From Rhizobium sp. Root1203 (GTDB lineage: Bacteria; Pseudomonadota; Alphaproteobacteria; Rhizobiales; Rhizobiaceae): a stretch of DNA of 64,000 nucleotides. Positions 17,385-26,113 of this stretch are shown piece after piece; the first letter of the stretch is position 1; each line of letters begins with the position of its first letter. The stretch covers positions 62,001 to 126,000 of the forward strand of contig NZ_LMCW01000004.1 in NCBI RefSeq assembly GCF_001424945.1. Direction: 5' to 3'. The notes beneath the pieces are model-generated. The model was given only the letters and a program-made list of their open reading frames with translations. It did no database searches and was not told where the DNA came from. Both the position numbers and the translations under genes were made by a program.

Positions 17385-18194
17385 ATGGTCGTCGTGCTGG
17401 TCCTGGTTCTGATCGCTCTCGGTTCGGTGGCCTTCCACCTCTTGAGCCCTTGGTGGTGGACGCCGATCGCGTCGAACTGGAGCTATATCGACAGCACCAT
17501 CATCATCACCTTCTGGATCACCGGCTTCGTCTTCGTCGCGGTGGTCTGCTTCGTGGCCTATTGCGTGTTCCGATTCCGTCACAAACCCGGCAACAAGGCG
17601 GCCTACCAGCCCGAAAACAAGAAGCTGGAATGGTGGCTCGCCGGCGGTACGGCGCTCGGTGTCGCGGCGATGCTGACGCCCGGGCTGGTGGTCTGGAAGC
17701 AATTCGTCACCGTTCCTCCGGATGCCGGCGAAATCGAGGTGGTCGGCCAGCAGTGGCAGTGGAACTACCGACTCCCAGGCGCGGACGGGGCGCTTGGGCG
17801 CGCGGACAACAGGGCGGTCACGCCAGACAATCCGCTCGGCATCATCGCCGGCGATCCGGCCGGGCTCGACGACATCATCATCTCGGGCGGCGACCTGCAC
17901 CTGCTGCTCGGCAAGTCGGTGCGCGTGCACCTGCGCTCGCTCGACGTGCTGCATGATTTCTACGTGCCGGAGTTTCGGGCGAAGATGGACATGATCCCCG
18001 GCTCGGTCACCTATTTCTGGTTCACGCCGACACGGACCGGGACATTCGAGGTTCTCTGCGCCGAGCTTTGCGGTGTGGGACATCCGCAGATGCGCGGCGC
18101 GGTCGTCGTCGACGATGCGGAGGCATACAAGGGCTGGCTGCAACAGCAGCAGACGTTCCAGCAGTTGATGGCATCAGTGGTACCGGCCAGCTGA
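17385..18194 (+). CDS. coxM: Cytochrome c oxidase subunit II (CoxM-type)
   Basis: A 269-residue oxidase subunit with two membrane helices (about residues 2-22 and 40-62 after the N-terminus, then a third hydrophobic stretch near 85-105) and a periplasmic cupredoxin domain. The binuclear CuA ligands are visible: His in DVLHDFYVPEF and the cluster CAELCGVGHPQM with two Cys, His and Met. It accepts electrons from cytochrome c. ATG 17385 is chosen because CAGGAGGA lies four bases before it; an ATG at 17349 in the same frame has no such site. First gene of the oxidase operon; the coxMNOP naming follows the Bradyrhizobium alternative oxidase and is by analogy. Confidence 0.92.
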   Translation: MVVVLVLVLIALGSVAFHLLSPWWWTPIASNWSYIDSTIIITFWITGFVFVAVVCFVAYCVFRFRHKPGNKAAYQPENKKLEWWLAGGTALGVAAMLTPGLVVWKQFVTVPPDAGEIEVVGQQWQWNYRLPGADGALGRADNRAVTPDNPLGIIAGDPAGLDDIIISGGDLHLLLGKSVRVHLRSLDVLHDFYVPEFRAKMDMIPGSVTYFWFTPTRTGTFEVLCAELCGVGHPQMRGAVVVDDAEAYKGWLQQQQTFQQLMASVVPAS

Positions 18195-18247
18195 CCGGCG
18201 TCGCGGGCGAGGGTGGTCCGCGACGGGACGAGGAAGGAAGGCATGCG

Positions 18248-20017
18248 ATGGTTGACATTCCCAGCACCGCCGGCGACGTCATCCCGCCCGCCGAAGTCGC
18301 GGATGTGGAACTCTACCATCCAAAGAGCTGGTGGACGCGGTATGTCTTCAGCCAGGATGCAAAGGTCATCGCCATACAGTATTCGCTGACCGCGTTCGCG
18401 ATCGGCTTCGTGGCACTGGTGCTCTCCTGGCTGATGCGCCTGCAGCTCGGCTTTCCCGGCTATTTCTCCTTCATCGATGCCGATCACTACTATCAGTTCA
18501 TCACCATGCACGGGATGATCATGGTAATCTATCTGCTGACGGCACTCTTCCTCGGCGGATTCGGCAACTATCTCATTCCCCTGATGCTCGGCGCCCGCGA
18601 CATGGTGTTCCCCTACGCCAACATGCTGAGCTACTGGCTCTACCTGTTGGCCGTCCTGGTCCTCGTCGCCGGCTTCTTTGCGCCGGGCGGCCCGACGGGT
18701 GCCGGCTGGACGCTTTATCCGCCGCAGGCGCTGCTTTCGGGCACGCCTGGCGGGCGCGACTGGGGCATCATCCTGATGCTGTCGTCCCTCATCATCTTCA
18801 TCATCGGCTTCACAATGGGCGGGCTGAACTATGTCGTGACCGTTCTGCAGGGGCGGGCGCGCGGCATGACGCTGATGCGGATGCCGCTGACCGTCTGGGG
18901 CATCTTCACCGCGACCGTCATGGCGCTGCTGGCCTTCCCGGCGCTGTTCGTCGCTGCCGTGATGATGCTGTTCGACCGGTTGCTCGGCACCAGCTTCTTC
19001 ATGCCTTCCATCGTCGAGATGGGCGAGCAGCTGAAGTCGCAGGGCGGCAGCCCGATCCTCTTCCAGCACCTCTTCTGGTTCTTCGGGCACCCTGAGGTCT
19101 ATATCGTGGCCCTGCCGGCCTTCGGTATCGTCTCCGATCTCATCAGCACGCATGCGCGCAAGAATATCTTCGGTTACCGGATGATGGTCTGGGCGATCGT
19201 CATCATCGGCGCGCTCAGCTTCGTCGTCTGGGCGCACCACATGTATGTCAGCGGCATGAACCCGAACTTCGGCTTCTTCTTCGCCACCACGACGCTGATC
19301 ATCGCCATCCCGACTGCACTCAAGGTCTACAATTGGGTGCTGACGTTGTGGCGGGGCGACATCCACCTGACGCTGCCGATGCTGTTTGCGCTCGGCTTCA
19401 TCGTCACCTTCGTCAACGGCGGGCTGACCGGCCTATTCCTCGGCAATGTGGTGGTGGACGTCCCGCTCTCCGATACGATGTTCGTCGTCGCGCATTTCCA
19501 CATGGTGATGGGTGTTGCGCCGATCATGGTCGTCTTCGGCGCGATCTATCACTGGTATCCCAAGATCACGGGACGCATGCTCGACGAGCTGCTCGGGCGG
19601 ATCCACTTCTGGGTGACGTTCCTCGGCGCCTACGCGATCTTTTTCCCGATGCACTATATCGGCCTGATCGGCGTGCCGCGCCGCTATTACGAGCTCGGCG
19701 AAACGGTCTTCATCCCACCCTCGGTGCACACGCTCAACGAGTTCATCACTGTTGCCGCGCTGGTCGTCGGGGCTGCGCAGCTGGTATTCGTGTTCAATCT
19801 CGTCTGGAGCCTTTTCCGGGGCCGCGAGGCCGGCGGCAACCCCTGGCGGGCGACGACGCTGGAGTGGCAGACGCCGCAGACGCCGCCTGCCCACGGCAAC
19901 TGGGGCAAGGAACTGCCAGTGGTCTATCGCTGGGCCTACGACTACAGCGTCCCCGGTGCTGCAGAAGATTTCCTGCCGCAGAACCAGCCGGATGGATTGT
20001 CGAGGGCCGCGACATGA
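18248..20017 (+). CDS. coxN: Cytochrome c oxidase subunit I (CoxN-type)
   Basis: A 589-residue heme-copper oxidase catalytic subunit with about twelve membrane helices. Metal ligands are all present: a low-spin heme His in FITMHGMIMV, the CuB His and cross-linked Tyr in FGHPEVYIVALP, the CuB pair in VWAHHMYVSGM, and the two heme ligands in VVAHFHMVMG. The GHPEV motif with Glu marks the A1 type with a D-channel proton pathway. It reduces oxygen to water and pumps protons. ATG 18248 follows GGAAGGAAGG; its stop overlaps the next gene by four bases (ATGA). Confidence 0.96.
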   Translation: MVDIPSTAGDVIPPAEVADVELYHPKSWWTRYVFSQDAKVIAIQYSLTAFAIGFVALVLSWLMRLQLGFPGYFSFIDADHYYQFITMHGMIMVIYLLTALFLGGFGNYLIPLMLGARDMVFPYANMLSYWLYLLAVLVLVAGFFAPGGPTGAGWTLYPPQALLSGTPGGRDWGIILMLSSLIIFIIGFTMGGLNYVVTVLQGRARGMTLMRMPLTVWGIFTATVMALLAFPALFVAAVMMLFDRLLGTSFFMPSIVEMGEQLKSQGGSPILFQHLFWFFGHPEVYIVALPAFGIVSDLISTHARKNIFGYRMMVWAIVIIGALSFVVWAHHMYVSGMNPNFGFFFATTTLIIAIPTALKVYNWVLTLWRGDIHLTLPMLFALGFIVTFVNGGLTGLFLGNVVVDVPLSDTMFVVAHFHMVMGVAPIMVVFGAIYHWYPKITGRMLDELLGRIHFWVTFLGAYAIFFPMHYIGLIGVPRRYYELGETVFIPPSVHTLNEFITVAALVVGAAQLVFVFNLVWSLFRGREAGGNPWRATTLEWQTPQTPPAHGNWGKELPVVYRWAYDYSVPGAAEDFLPQNQPDGLSRAAT

Positions 20018-20724
20018 GCGCGATCCTGATCTTCATGGCCGGGATTGCCGCCGTCGTCGGCTGGTGGATGTCAGGACAGCGACTGATGTCGAAGCCGTGG
20101 CTCGAGATTGGCCGAGCCGGCGACGCGATGGGGCGGCAGGGTTCGCCGCTGCCTGCCGCGAAGATCGGCCTCGGCATCTTCCTGGCAGTGGTCGGCGCCC
20201 TGTTCTCGCTGCTGGTCAGCGCCTACCTCGTGCGCATGGCCGGCACCGACTGGTGGTCACCACCGGTACCGCCGCTCCTCTGGGTCAATACGGCGATGCT
20301 GATTGCCAGCTGCGCGGCGATGCAATGGGCAACCGTCGAAGCACGGCGAGACGGCGTCGAGCCGATGCGGGTCGCGCTCGATGCGGCGTTTGCGACGGCG
20401 GTCCTGTTCCTCGTCGGGCAGCTGGTTGCATGGCGCCAGCTCGCTGCAGCCGGCTATGTGCTCGCCGACAACCCGGCAAACAGCTTCTTCTACCTCCTGA
20501 CCGGCCTGCATGGCCTGCACATACTGGGTGGTCTCGCCGTGCTTGGGCGGACCCGCGTCAGGGCATTTGCGACCCGTCGCTCATCCCAGGCGGCGCTGTG
20601 TCTGAGTACCGAGCTCTGCGCCACCTACTGGCACTTCATGCTGGTCGTCTGGCTGGTGCTTCTCGCGCTTTTCACCGGCTGGGCAAACGATCTCGTCGAT
20701 CTCTGCCGGCAACTGGTTAGTTAG
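20014..20724 (+). CDS. coxO: Cytochrome c oxidase subunit III (CoxO-type)
   Basis: A 236-residue membrane protein with about five to seven helices, starting in ATGA overlap with coxN. The C-terminal part has the subunit III pattern: NSFFYLLTGLHGLHILGGLA and ELCATYWHFMLVVWLVLLALF. Subunit III stabilises the catalytic core and proton uptake. It is less conserved than the next gene, and two subunit III-like proteins in a row is the known coxO-coxP arrangement. A dispersed repeat begins in its stop codon and separates it from coxP. Confidence 0.88.
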   Translation: MSAILIFMAGIAAVVGWWMSGQRLMSKPWLEIGRAGDAMGRQGSPLPAAKIGLGIFLAVVGALFSLLVSAYLVRMAGTDWWSPPVPPLLWVNTAMLIASCAAMQWATVEARRDGVEPMRVALDAAFATAVLFLVGQLVAWRQLAAAGYVLADNPANSFFYLLTGLHGLHILGGLAVLGRTRVRAFATRRSSQAALCLSTELCATYWHFMLVVWLVLLALFTGWANDLVDLCRQLVS

Positions 20725-20822
20725 AGCATTTCCGCTTTTCTTCGAATCGCGAAAACGCTCTATCTTTTTGTATTTACGCAATTCCGGACGCAAAACCGCC
20801 ACGCACTTTTGCTGGAATTTCC
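20723..20822 (+). repeat. Dispersed intergenic repeat, copy 2 (RIME-like)
   Basis: The second copy of the repeat seen at 8215-8320, differing at only about seven of ninety aligned positions. Here the 5' part forms a clearer hairpin (AGAGC near the start, GCTCT about 35 bases later), followed by CTATCTTTTTGT and the second hairpin with AATTCCGG and CTGGAATT arms. It lies inside the oxidase operon, between coxO and coxP, again beginning at the last two bases of a stop codon. Confidence 0.8.
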
Positions 20823-20836
20823 CTAGGAGCTGGACG

Positions 20837-21562
20837 ATGGCCGAATTCACACGAACCGAAGCTGATCATACCCGCCCTTTGCCTCAGGCCGGCCTCCGCG
20901 GCGTGGCGGCGGATTTCGCCTCGGATCAGCGGGCGTTCAAGAACGTCTCCTGGGGAAAGGCCATGATGTGGATCTTTCTCCTCAGCGATACCTTCATCTT
21001 CGGCTGCTTCCTGCTTGCCTATATGACCGCCCGCATGTCGACGCCGGTGCCCTGGCCCAATCCGAGCGAAGTCTTCGCGCTGAATATCGGCGGCAAGGAG
21101 GTTCCGCTGATCCTGATCGCGATCATGACCTTCATCCTGATCAGCAGCAGCGGCACCATGGCGATGGCCGTCAACTTCGGCTATCGGCAGGAGCGTGGCA
21201 AGACGGCGGCGCTGATGCTGCTGACCGCCGCGCTCGGCGCCTCCTTCGTCGGCATGCAGGCTTTCGAATGGACGAAGCTGATCACCGAAGGTGTCCGGCC
21301 CTGGGAGAATCCCTGGGGTGCGGCGCAATTCGGCTCATCCTTCTTCATGATCACCGGATTTCACGGAACCCATGTGACCTTCGGCGTGATCTTCCTGCTG
21401 ATCACGGCGCGCAAGGTGCTGCGCGGAGATTTCGAGACCGGCAGGCGAGGGTTCTTCACGAGCCGAAAAGGCAACTACGAGATCGTCGAGATCATGGGCC
21501 TCTACTGGCACTTCGTCGACCTCGTCTGGGTCTTCATCTTCGCGTTCTTCTATCTCTGGTGA
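20837..21562 (+). CDS. coxP: Heme-copper oxidase subunit III-like protein (CoxP-type)
   Basis: A 241-residue membrane protein of the cytochrome c oxidase subunit III family with about five helices. Diagnostic stretches are WGKAMMWIFLLSDTFIFGCFL, SSGTMAMAVNFG, GMQAFEWTKLI, FFMITGFHGTHVTFGVIFL and the C-terminal EIMGLYWHFVDLVWVFIFAFFYLW. The Glu and His residues typical of subunit III are kept. ATG 20837 follows AGGAGC; the open frame to 20768 runs through the repeat and is not used. Fourth oxidase gene, ten bases before the subunit IV gene. Confidence 0.9.
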   Translation: MAEFTRTEADHTRPLPQAGLRGVAADFASDQRAFKNVSWGKAMMWIFLLSDTFIFGCFLLAYMTARMSTPVPWPNPSEVFALNIGGKEVPLILIAIMTFILISSSGTMAMAVNFGYRQERGKTAALMLLTAALGASFVGMQAFEWTKLITEGVRPWENPWGAAQFGSSFFMITGFHGTHVTFGVIFLLITARKVLRGDFETGRRGFFTSRKGNYEIVEIMGLYWHFVDLVWVFIFAFFYLW

Positions 21563-21571
21563 GGTCGCATC

Positions 21572-21922
21572 ATGGCACAAGCGCAAACCCATTCTCAGGC
21601 TCACGCTCACTCGGGCCAGCAGCATCCGATCAGGCTCTATCTCGTCGTCTGGGGACTGCTGTTCGTGCTCAGCACCTTCTCCTACCTCGTCGATTACCTC
21701 GGCATCCAGGGCTATCCGCGATGGACGCTGATCATCCTCTTCATGCTCATGAAGGCGGGGCTGATCGTCGCCATCTTCATGCACATGGCCTGGGAGCGGC
21801 TGGCGCTGGTGTATGCGATCCTCCTGCCTCCGGTCCTCGTGCTGGTCTTCGTGGCGATGATGGCGTCGGAGGCGCACTATACGATCTTCACCCGGATGGC
21901 CTTCCTGGGCGGGGCGCAGTGA
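21572..21922 (+). CDS. Cytochrome oxidase subunit IV (prokaryotic COX4/CyoD-like)
   Basis: A 116-residue protein with a His-rich N-terminus (about residues 1-18) and three hydrophobic helices (about 23-40, 50-72, 80-100). AGLIVAIFMHMAWERL is the typical loop of this subunit family. It is an assembly or stability subunit of the oxidase and completes the operon. It converges with the SH3 gene, with only 12 bases between the two stops. Confidence 0.88.
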   Translation: MAQAQTHSQAHAHSGQQHPIRLYLVVWGLLFVLSTFSYLVDYLGIQGYPRWTLIILFMLMKAGLIVAIFMHMAWERLALVYAILLPPVLVLVFVAMMASEAHYTIFTRMAFLGGAQ

Positions 21923-21934
21923 GCACCTTGCCCG

Positions 21935-22507
21935 CTACATGATCTTCTCGTTGGGATAGACGCCCCAGAGCGCCGCCTGCCTGACGAAACCCTCGAGGCG
22001 ATGGCCTGGGACCTCGACGCTGCACCACGTGCCGTCGCAAGAGTGGACCCCGAGCCGCACGCGCGCGGTGAGGTTGGCAAGGATTGCCGCGGTTGCCGCC
22101 GGCGCTGCGCGGATCGGGACCGTGGACGCGATCCATGGTCCGACAAGTGCCGTGCGACTGCTGGAAAGCAGGGCGCGGTGCATCCAGCCGGTGACGCCGT
22201 CGCAATCCCTGATCTGGCGCCAGTTGCCGTACTCGGCCGTAATCTCCACCGGCAGGCCGGCGACCTGGTAGACCCATTGCGTTCCGTAGTCGAGGGAGGG
22301 GCCGACGCGCATGCGGGCCTCCCGCGATTTCAGCGAGACGAAGCGCGGCACCGGGAGCCCGGTTTCGCGGCCCGCGGCGCGGCTTGTCTCCAACGGCGCA
22401 TGCGGCTGCAGCGGATTGGCGGCCGCCGGCGGGCTGGCGAGCGCCAGTGCAAGACAGAAGAGAGCGATCGTCCGCATCCAGCCGGGCAGGCGTGCGGCGG
22501 AAAGCAT
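21935..22507 (-). CDS. Exported SH3-domain protein
   Basis: A 190-residue secreted or periplasmic protein. A signal peptide (about residues 11-32, ending PAAANP) is followed by two bacterial SH3-like repeats: SREARMRVGPSLDYGTQWVY to DGVTGWMHRALL, and IRAAPAATAAILANL to GFVRQAALWGVYPNE. Such domains bind peptidoglycan or peptides; the role is unknown. ATG 22507 and ATG 22477 are both possible; the shorter form would start MRTIALFCLALALA. It lies 32 bases downstream of the IalB gene and may be co-transcribed. Confidence 0.85.
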   Translation of the reverse strand: MLSAARLPGWMRTIALFCLALALASPPAAANPLQPHAPLETSRAAGRETGLPVPRFVSLKSREARMRVGPSLDYGTQWVYQVAGLPVEITAEYGNWRQIRDCDGVTGWMHRALLSSSRTALVGPWIASTVPIRAAPAATAAILANLTARVRLGVHSCDGTWCSVEVPGHRLEGFVRQAALWGVYPNEKIM

Positions 22508-22539
22508 CCGGTGTGGCGTATGACGGATGGCGCGCGCCC

Positions 22540-23028
22540 TCAATTGCACGTGCTCATGCGCTTGAGGGCGGCGGTCACGCCGTTCAGCGAATAGGTATAG
22601 GTCGTTGCCGTTCCGCGCAGCGACTCTGCATGAACGGTCATGTCGCTTCCCGAGCGCAAGGCGCTGATGACTTCGGGCTCGCGGGCTTCCTCGACCACCC
22701 AGGCGGATTTGCCTCTGGTGAACATGGAGAAGGTCTTGTCGCCGATATCCACCTTGACCCGGGACCCCGGCTTCAGCTCGTAGCCCATGATCGCCTGCGG
22801 CTCGTGTCCGGAGCCCGGGGCGCTGCCGATGACGAAGAAGTTGCGGCCGTGGTCGACGCTTTTCGGTTCCATCGATTTCGGCACTGTCAGCACATAGCAC
22901 ACCGTCTGCCCGCCCTTGCTGTAGGAATAGACGCCCCAGTCCTCGAATTGCTTGACCATGACAGGCTGTGCCTTTGCCGACAGCGCGCCGAGCAGCGTGA
23001 ACGAGAGTGCGAGAGCTATTCTTTTCAT
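22540..23028 (-). CDS. Invasion-associated locus B (IalB) family protein
   Basis: A 162-residue exported protein. It has a signal peptide (about residues 1-20, ending LSAKAQ), then the IalB pattern: FEDWGVYSYSKGGQTVCYVLT, RNFFVIGSAPG, GDKTFSMFTRGKSAWV and a C-terminal Cys (MSTCN) that probably pairs with the earlier one. IalB was named in Bartonella for a role in erythrocyte invasion; most rhizobial members are uncharacterised envelope proteins. ATG 23028 is chosen because it begins the signal peptide; the frame runs on to 23103 without a better start. No gene lies in the 209 bases before it. Confidence 0.88.
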   Translation of the reverse strand: MKRIALALSFTLLGALSAKAQPVMVKQFEDWGVYSYSKGGQTVCYVLTVPKSMEPKSVDHGRNFFVIGSAPGSGHEPQAIMGYELKPGSRVKVDIGDKTFSMFTRGKSAWVVEEAREPEVISALRSGSDMTVHAESLRGTATTYTYSLNGVTAALKRMSTCN

Positions 23029-23237
23029 GAGGTGGTTTCCCCGCCGAGAGTGAGAGAGGCAGGCCTTGAGACAGACCGGCTGGAGCGAATGCGGCGCATT
23101 CAAGTCGGGGAGGGTTACCGAGACCTTAACGAAGGGTGGCGGGTAACGAACGTGTTACCCGTTAGCGGCGGGATGTGAAAACGGAGGCGGCCTATCCACA
23201 GACGTCGGTCGCCCGCTGGGTTATTCCCCAGCGGTGT

Positions 23238-23873
23238 TCAGCTCTGGAGGAGCGTGCGCCTGATGTCACCGACGCTGTCGAACATGATGTCCGGCGATTG
23301 GCTCTCAAGATAATCGGGCGTGGCGTAGCCCCAGGCGACCGCGCCCGCCACGATTCCCGTGGCGCGTGACGCTTCGATGTCGCGGCCCTCATCGCCGATG
23401 GCGATGGCATCGGCGATGCTGAGGCCGGCGCGCCGGAGCACGCGCCGGAAGCGGGCCGATTTTCCGAAGATGGATGTGCCGCACTCAAAGTAGTCGATTT
23501 GGATGTCGTTGCCGAGGACGCTGCGGATCGTGGTTTCCGCATTCGAGCTGACGATCGCGATGCGCACGCCGGCGGCGCGCAAATCGGCAAGCAGTTCGCG
23601 GACACCGGGAAACAGCTTCAGCTCGTGGGCGCTTGCCGCTGCCCGCTGCCGCATATCGCGCGCGATGGCCGGCATTTTCCACCAGGGAACGCGGAGATAG
23701 CGGATGATCTCTCGGTTTCCCTTGCCCCGCAGCATTGCCATTTCCTCGAGGGAAAGCTGGCGGAAACCAAAACGGGCGGCCGATTCATTCAGTGCGGAGG
23801 TGAACCAGCCGGCGGTGTCGGCAAGCGTTCCGTCGAAATCGAAGAGGGCAAGCTTGTAGCGCATCCGGTTCAT
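23238..23873 (-). CDS. HAD-family hydrolase, phosphoglycolate phosphatase-like
   Basis: A 211-residue haloacid dehalogenase-fold protein. The four HAD motifs are visible: nucleophile Asp in FDFDGTL (about residues 11-17), VSSNAET, the Lys in FGKSARFRRVLRR, and IGDEGRDIEAS. The helical cap between motifs I and II marks subclass IA, which includes phosphoglycolate phosphatases; the true substrate is uncertain. It starts just after the yebC terminator, whose T-run lies six bases before ATG 23873, so its own promoter must overlap or it relies on read-through. Confidence 0.88.
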   Translation of the reverse strand: MNRMRYKLALFDFDGTLADTAGWFTSALNESAARFGFRQLSLEEMAMLRGKGNREIIRYLRVPWWKMPAIARDMRQRAAASAHELKLFPGVRELLADLRAAGVRIAIVSSNAETTIRSVLGNDIQIDYFECGTSIFGKSARFRRVLRRAGLSIADAIAIGDEGRDIEASRATGIVAGAVAWGYATPDYLESQSPDIMFDSVGDIRRTLLQS

Positions 23874-23878
23874 CCATC

Positions 23879-23907
23879 AAAAAAGCCTGCGTCTTTCGAA
23901 CGCAGGC
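23879..23907 (-). terminator. Rho-independent terminator of yebC
   Basis: On the minus strand an eight-base-pair stem (GCCTGCGT / ACGCAGGC) with a seven-base loop is followed directly by six T residues. It sits between the yebC stop and the start of the HAD gene on the same strand. Confidence 0.85.
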
Positions 23908-23935
23908 CGGGAGTTCACAATAACGGGCGGAAAGA

Positions 23936-24682
23936 TCAGGCCGAAAGCTTGGCCAGCACTTCTTCCGAGACCTCGAAATTCGAGTAGACGTTCTGAACGT
24001 CGTCATCGTCTTCGAGGCTGTCGATGAGCTTGAGCAGCGACTGCGCCCTTTCCTCATCGACCGGCACGTTGTTCTGGGCGCGCCAGACCGACTTGACGGT
24101 TTCCGCTTCGCCGAGTGTCGTTTCGAGCGCCTTGGCAACTTCGCCGAGGGATTCGAAGGCACAGGTGATGTAGTGACCTTCGTCATCGGTCTCGACGTCG
24201 TCGGCGCCGGCTTCGATCGCGGCTTCCATCATCTTCTCGCCGTCGCCTGCCGAGAGCTTGTAGGTGATCTCGCCGACGTGGTCGAACGAGAAGGATACTG
24301 AGCCGGTTTCGCCAAGAGCGCCCCCGGCTTTGGTGAAGATTGAGCGGACGTTGGAAGCGGTGCGGTTGCGATTGTCGGTGAGCGCTTCGACGATGATCGC
24401 GGTGCCGCCCGGGCCGTAGCCTTCGTAGCGGACTTCATCGTAGTTCTCGCCATCGTTTCCTGCGGCCTTCTTGATGGCGCGGTCGATGTTGTCCTTCGGC
24501 ATGGACTGGGCCTTGGCGTTCTGGATCGCCAGGCGCAGGCGCGCGTTCATCGAAGGATCGGGCAAACCGGCCTTGGCGGCAACGGTGATTTCGCGCGCGA
24601 GCTTGGAGAACATTTTCGACCGCACGGAATCCTGACGACCCTTGCGGTGCATGATGTTTTTAAACTGTGAATGGCCAGCCAT
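23936..24682 (-). CDS. yebC: YebC/PmpR-family DNA-binding protein
   Basis: A 248-residue protein of the YebC family. The N-terminus [15 protein letters not shown] is the signature, followed by [33 protein letters not shown] and [20 protein letters not shown]. Members act as transcription regulators, and some relieve ribosome stalling at proline stretches. In many proteobacteria yebC lies next to ruvC; here it is 12 kb away. ATG 24682 gives the standard start; upstream codons add a non-conserved extension. Confidence 0.93.
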   Translation of the reverse strand: MAGHSQFKNIMHRKGRQDSVRSKMFSKLAREITVAAKAGLPDPSMNARLRLAIQNAKAQSMPKDNIDRAIKKAAGNDGENYDEVRYEGYGPGGTAIIVEALTDNRNRTASNVRSIFTKAGGALGETGSVSFSFDHVGEITYKLSAGDGEKMMEAAIEAGADDVETDDEGHYITCAFESLGEVAKALETTLGEAETVKSVWRAQNNVPVDEERAQSLLKLIDSLEDDDDVQNVYSNFEVSEEVLAKLSA

Positions 24683-24793
24683 GGCACCCCTGTTCACGTC
24701 TTATTGTCGGAATGGGCCGCCTTATAAGAGCGAAACGGGGCGCATTCAAGGGAAAAGCGGTTCGCACGGCAGCCGGCCGACGACGTGCCGCTG

Positions 24794-25225
24794 TCAGTTG
24801 ACGGTGTATTTCTTTCTGCTTGCGAAGAAGCCATGGCCATCGTCACGCGTGCATGCAAGGCCGCTTCGCTCGGAGGTGCAGCTGAACGGGCCGGCCCGCC
24901 AGCGGTCGCCGTACTGCAGAACGTTGGCGTCGCTGCAGCAGGCGCTGTCACCTTCCATCTTGAAGATGAAGGGCTTTCCCGAGGCCGACAGGATGAGGCG
25001 GACGTAAAGGGGTTCGATGCGATCGCAGCCGAGTTCCGGACCGCCATCATCGGGCGTGTACATCGCAGTGCCGCCTTTCGGGATGTAGGTGCAGCCGATG
25101 TTCCTCGAGGGAGTGACGAAGACGATCTGACCGTTTTCGTCGGGCGCGAAGCTCCGGTCGGCTGCACCGCCCGAGGATACGAATGCCAGAGAAAGGACCA
25201 AAGCCAACAACGTTGCGTTCCCCAT
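24794..25225 (-). CDS. Exported Cys-rich protein (DUF6636-like)
   Basis: A 143-residue protein with a signal peptide (about residues 1-24, ending GGAAD). The mature part has the pattern of the DUF6636 group: FVTPSRNIGCTYIP, LGCDRIEPLY, DSACCSDANVLQYGDRW, GPFSCTSERSGLACT and a C-terminal GHGFFASRKKY. Six or more cysteines suggest disulfides in the periplasm. No function is known. ATG 25225 follows GGAGGATTCG. It diverges from the PPOX-fold gene, with 113 bases shared between them. Confidence 0.8.
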   Translation of the reverse strand: MGNATLLALVLSLAFVSSGGAADRSFAPDENGQIVFVTPSRNIGCTYIPKGGTAMYTPDDGGPELGCDRIEPLYVRLILSASGKPFIFKMEGDSACCSDANVLQYGDRWRAGPFSCTSERSGLACTRDDGHGFFASRKKYTVN

Positions 25226-25338
25226 CGAATCCTCCGTTCCGCAATATGGGCCGACCGTAGCATCTCGGCGGGCGTCGGGGAACAAAGCCGGGAAGCCAAC
25301 GTTTGAAAGCACGGACCCTCGAAACGGAAGGAAGTGCT

Positions 25339-25842
25339 ATGGCTAGTTTCAACGAGGCGCGGGAACACCCGGCACGCCAGCTCTGGGACCAGGTCAACGA
25401 TATCAATGCCGGAATGCTTGGGGTGGACGGCGTGGATATGCATATGCAGCCGATGGCGCCGCATGCCGACCCGAAGACCAACACGATCTGGTTCTACACG
25501 AAGTCCGATGCAGACATCGTCCGGGCGATCAGGCCCGGCACGCGCGCCCACTTCTGCGTCGTCGGCAAGGATCACGACTATCATGCGTGCCTCGCGGGCC
25601 AGATAGAGGCCCGCGCCGATCCGTCGAAGATCGAGGAATACTGGAACTCGGTCGTTGCCGCCTGGTACGAGGACGGCAAGAAGGACCCCAAGCTGACGAT
25701 GCTTGCCATGCATGTCGACGACGCGGAAATATGGGTTTCCACCGGCAGCAAGCTGAAATTCGGCTGGGAGATCGCCAAGGCCAATCTCGACGACGACAAG
25801 ATGCCCGACGTCGGCGTCAGGCAGCATCTGCATTTTGCCTGA
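25339..25842 (+). CDS. Pyridoxamine 5'-phosphate oxidase-fold protein (general stress protein 26-like)
   Basis: A 167-residue protein with the split-barrel flavin-binding fold of the PPOX family. Landmarks are ARQLWDQVNDINAGMLG, NTIWFYTKSDADIV, AHFCVVGKDHDYHACLAGQIEA and the C-terminal TGSKLKFGWEIAKANL. The family binds FMN or F420 and includes stress proteins with no known substrate; it is not the biosynthetic PdxH. GGAAGGAAG lies before ATG 25339. Its downstream flank carries a palindromic repeat. Confidence 0.85.
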   Translation: MASFNEAREHPARQLWDQVNDINAGMLGVDGVDMHMQPMAPHADPKTNTIWFYTKSDADIVRAIRPGTRAHFCVVGKDHDYHACLAGQIEARADPSKIEEYWNSVVAAWYEDGKKDPKLTMLAMHVDDAEIWVSTGSKLKFGWEIAKANLDDDKMPDVGVRQHLHFA

Positions 25843-25919
25843 GCTGATGGCAGTGTGAAGGACAAGGCCCGGGTGTTTGGGGCAAGCGGCTATGATGTCT
25901 GGGGGCGAAACATTCCATC

Positions 25920-26043
25920 CTCACCCCATCCCTGTGCTCGTCACAGGGATGGAGCGCATCCAAGTCATTGAATGCAAAAGACTCTTCTCACGGCGCGGAC
26001 GCGCCGTGGCTGTATCCCTGTGACGAGCACAGGAATGAGGGAG
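25920..26043. repeat. Palindromic repeat element, intergenic copy
   Basis: About 124 bases with long inverted ends: 25920-25950 and 26014-26043 both carry CCTGTGCTCGTCACAGG or its complement CTGTGACGAGCACAGG. A second perfect palindrome is nested inside (CACGGCGCG / CGCGCCGTG, 25989-26008). A copy with the same ends and a similar inner palindrome lies within the tilS coding region at 40010-40131. No transposase is encoded. Here it fills the gap between converging genes. Confidence 0.82.
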
Positions 26044-26113
26044 GGTGGAGATGAAGGCGCCGAACGAGGTGTCGGAAGTTTGGGCGGCCGAGGCGCACGC
26101 TGATGCCGCTCGT

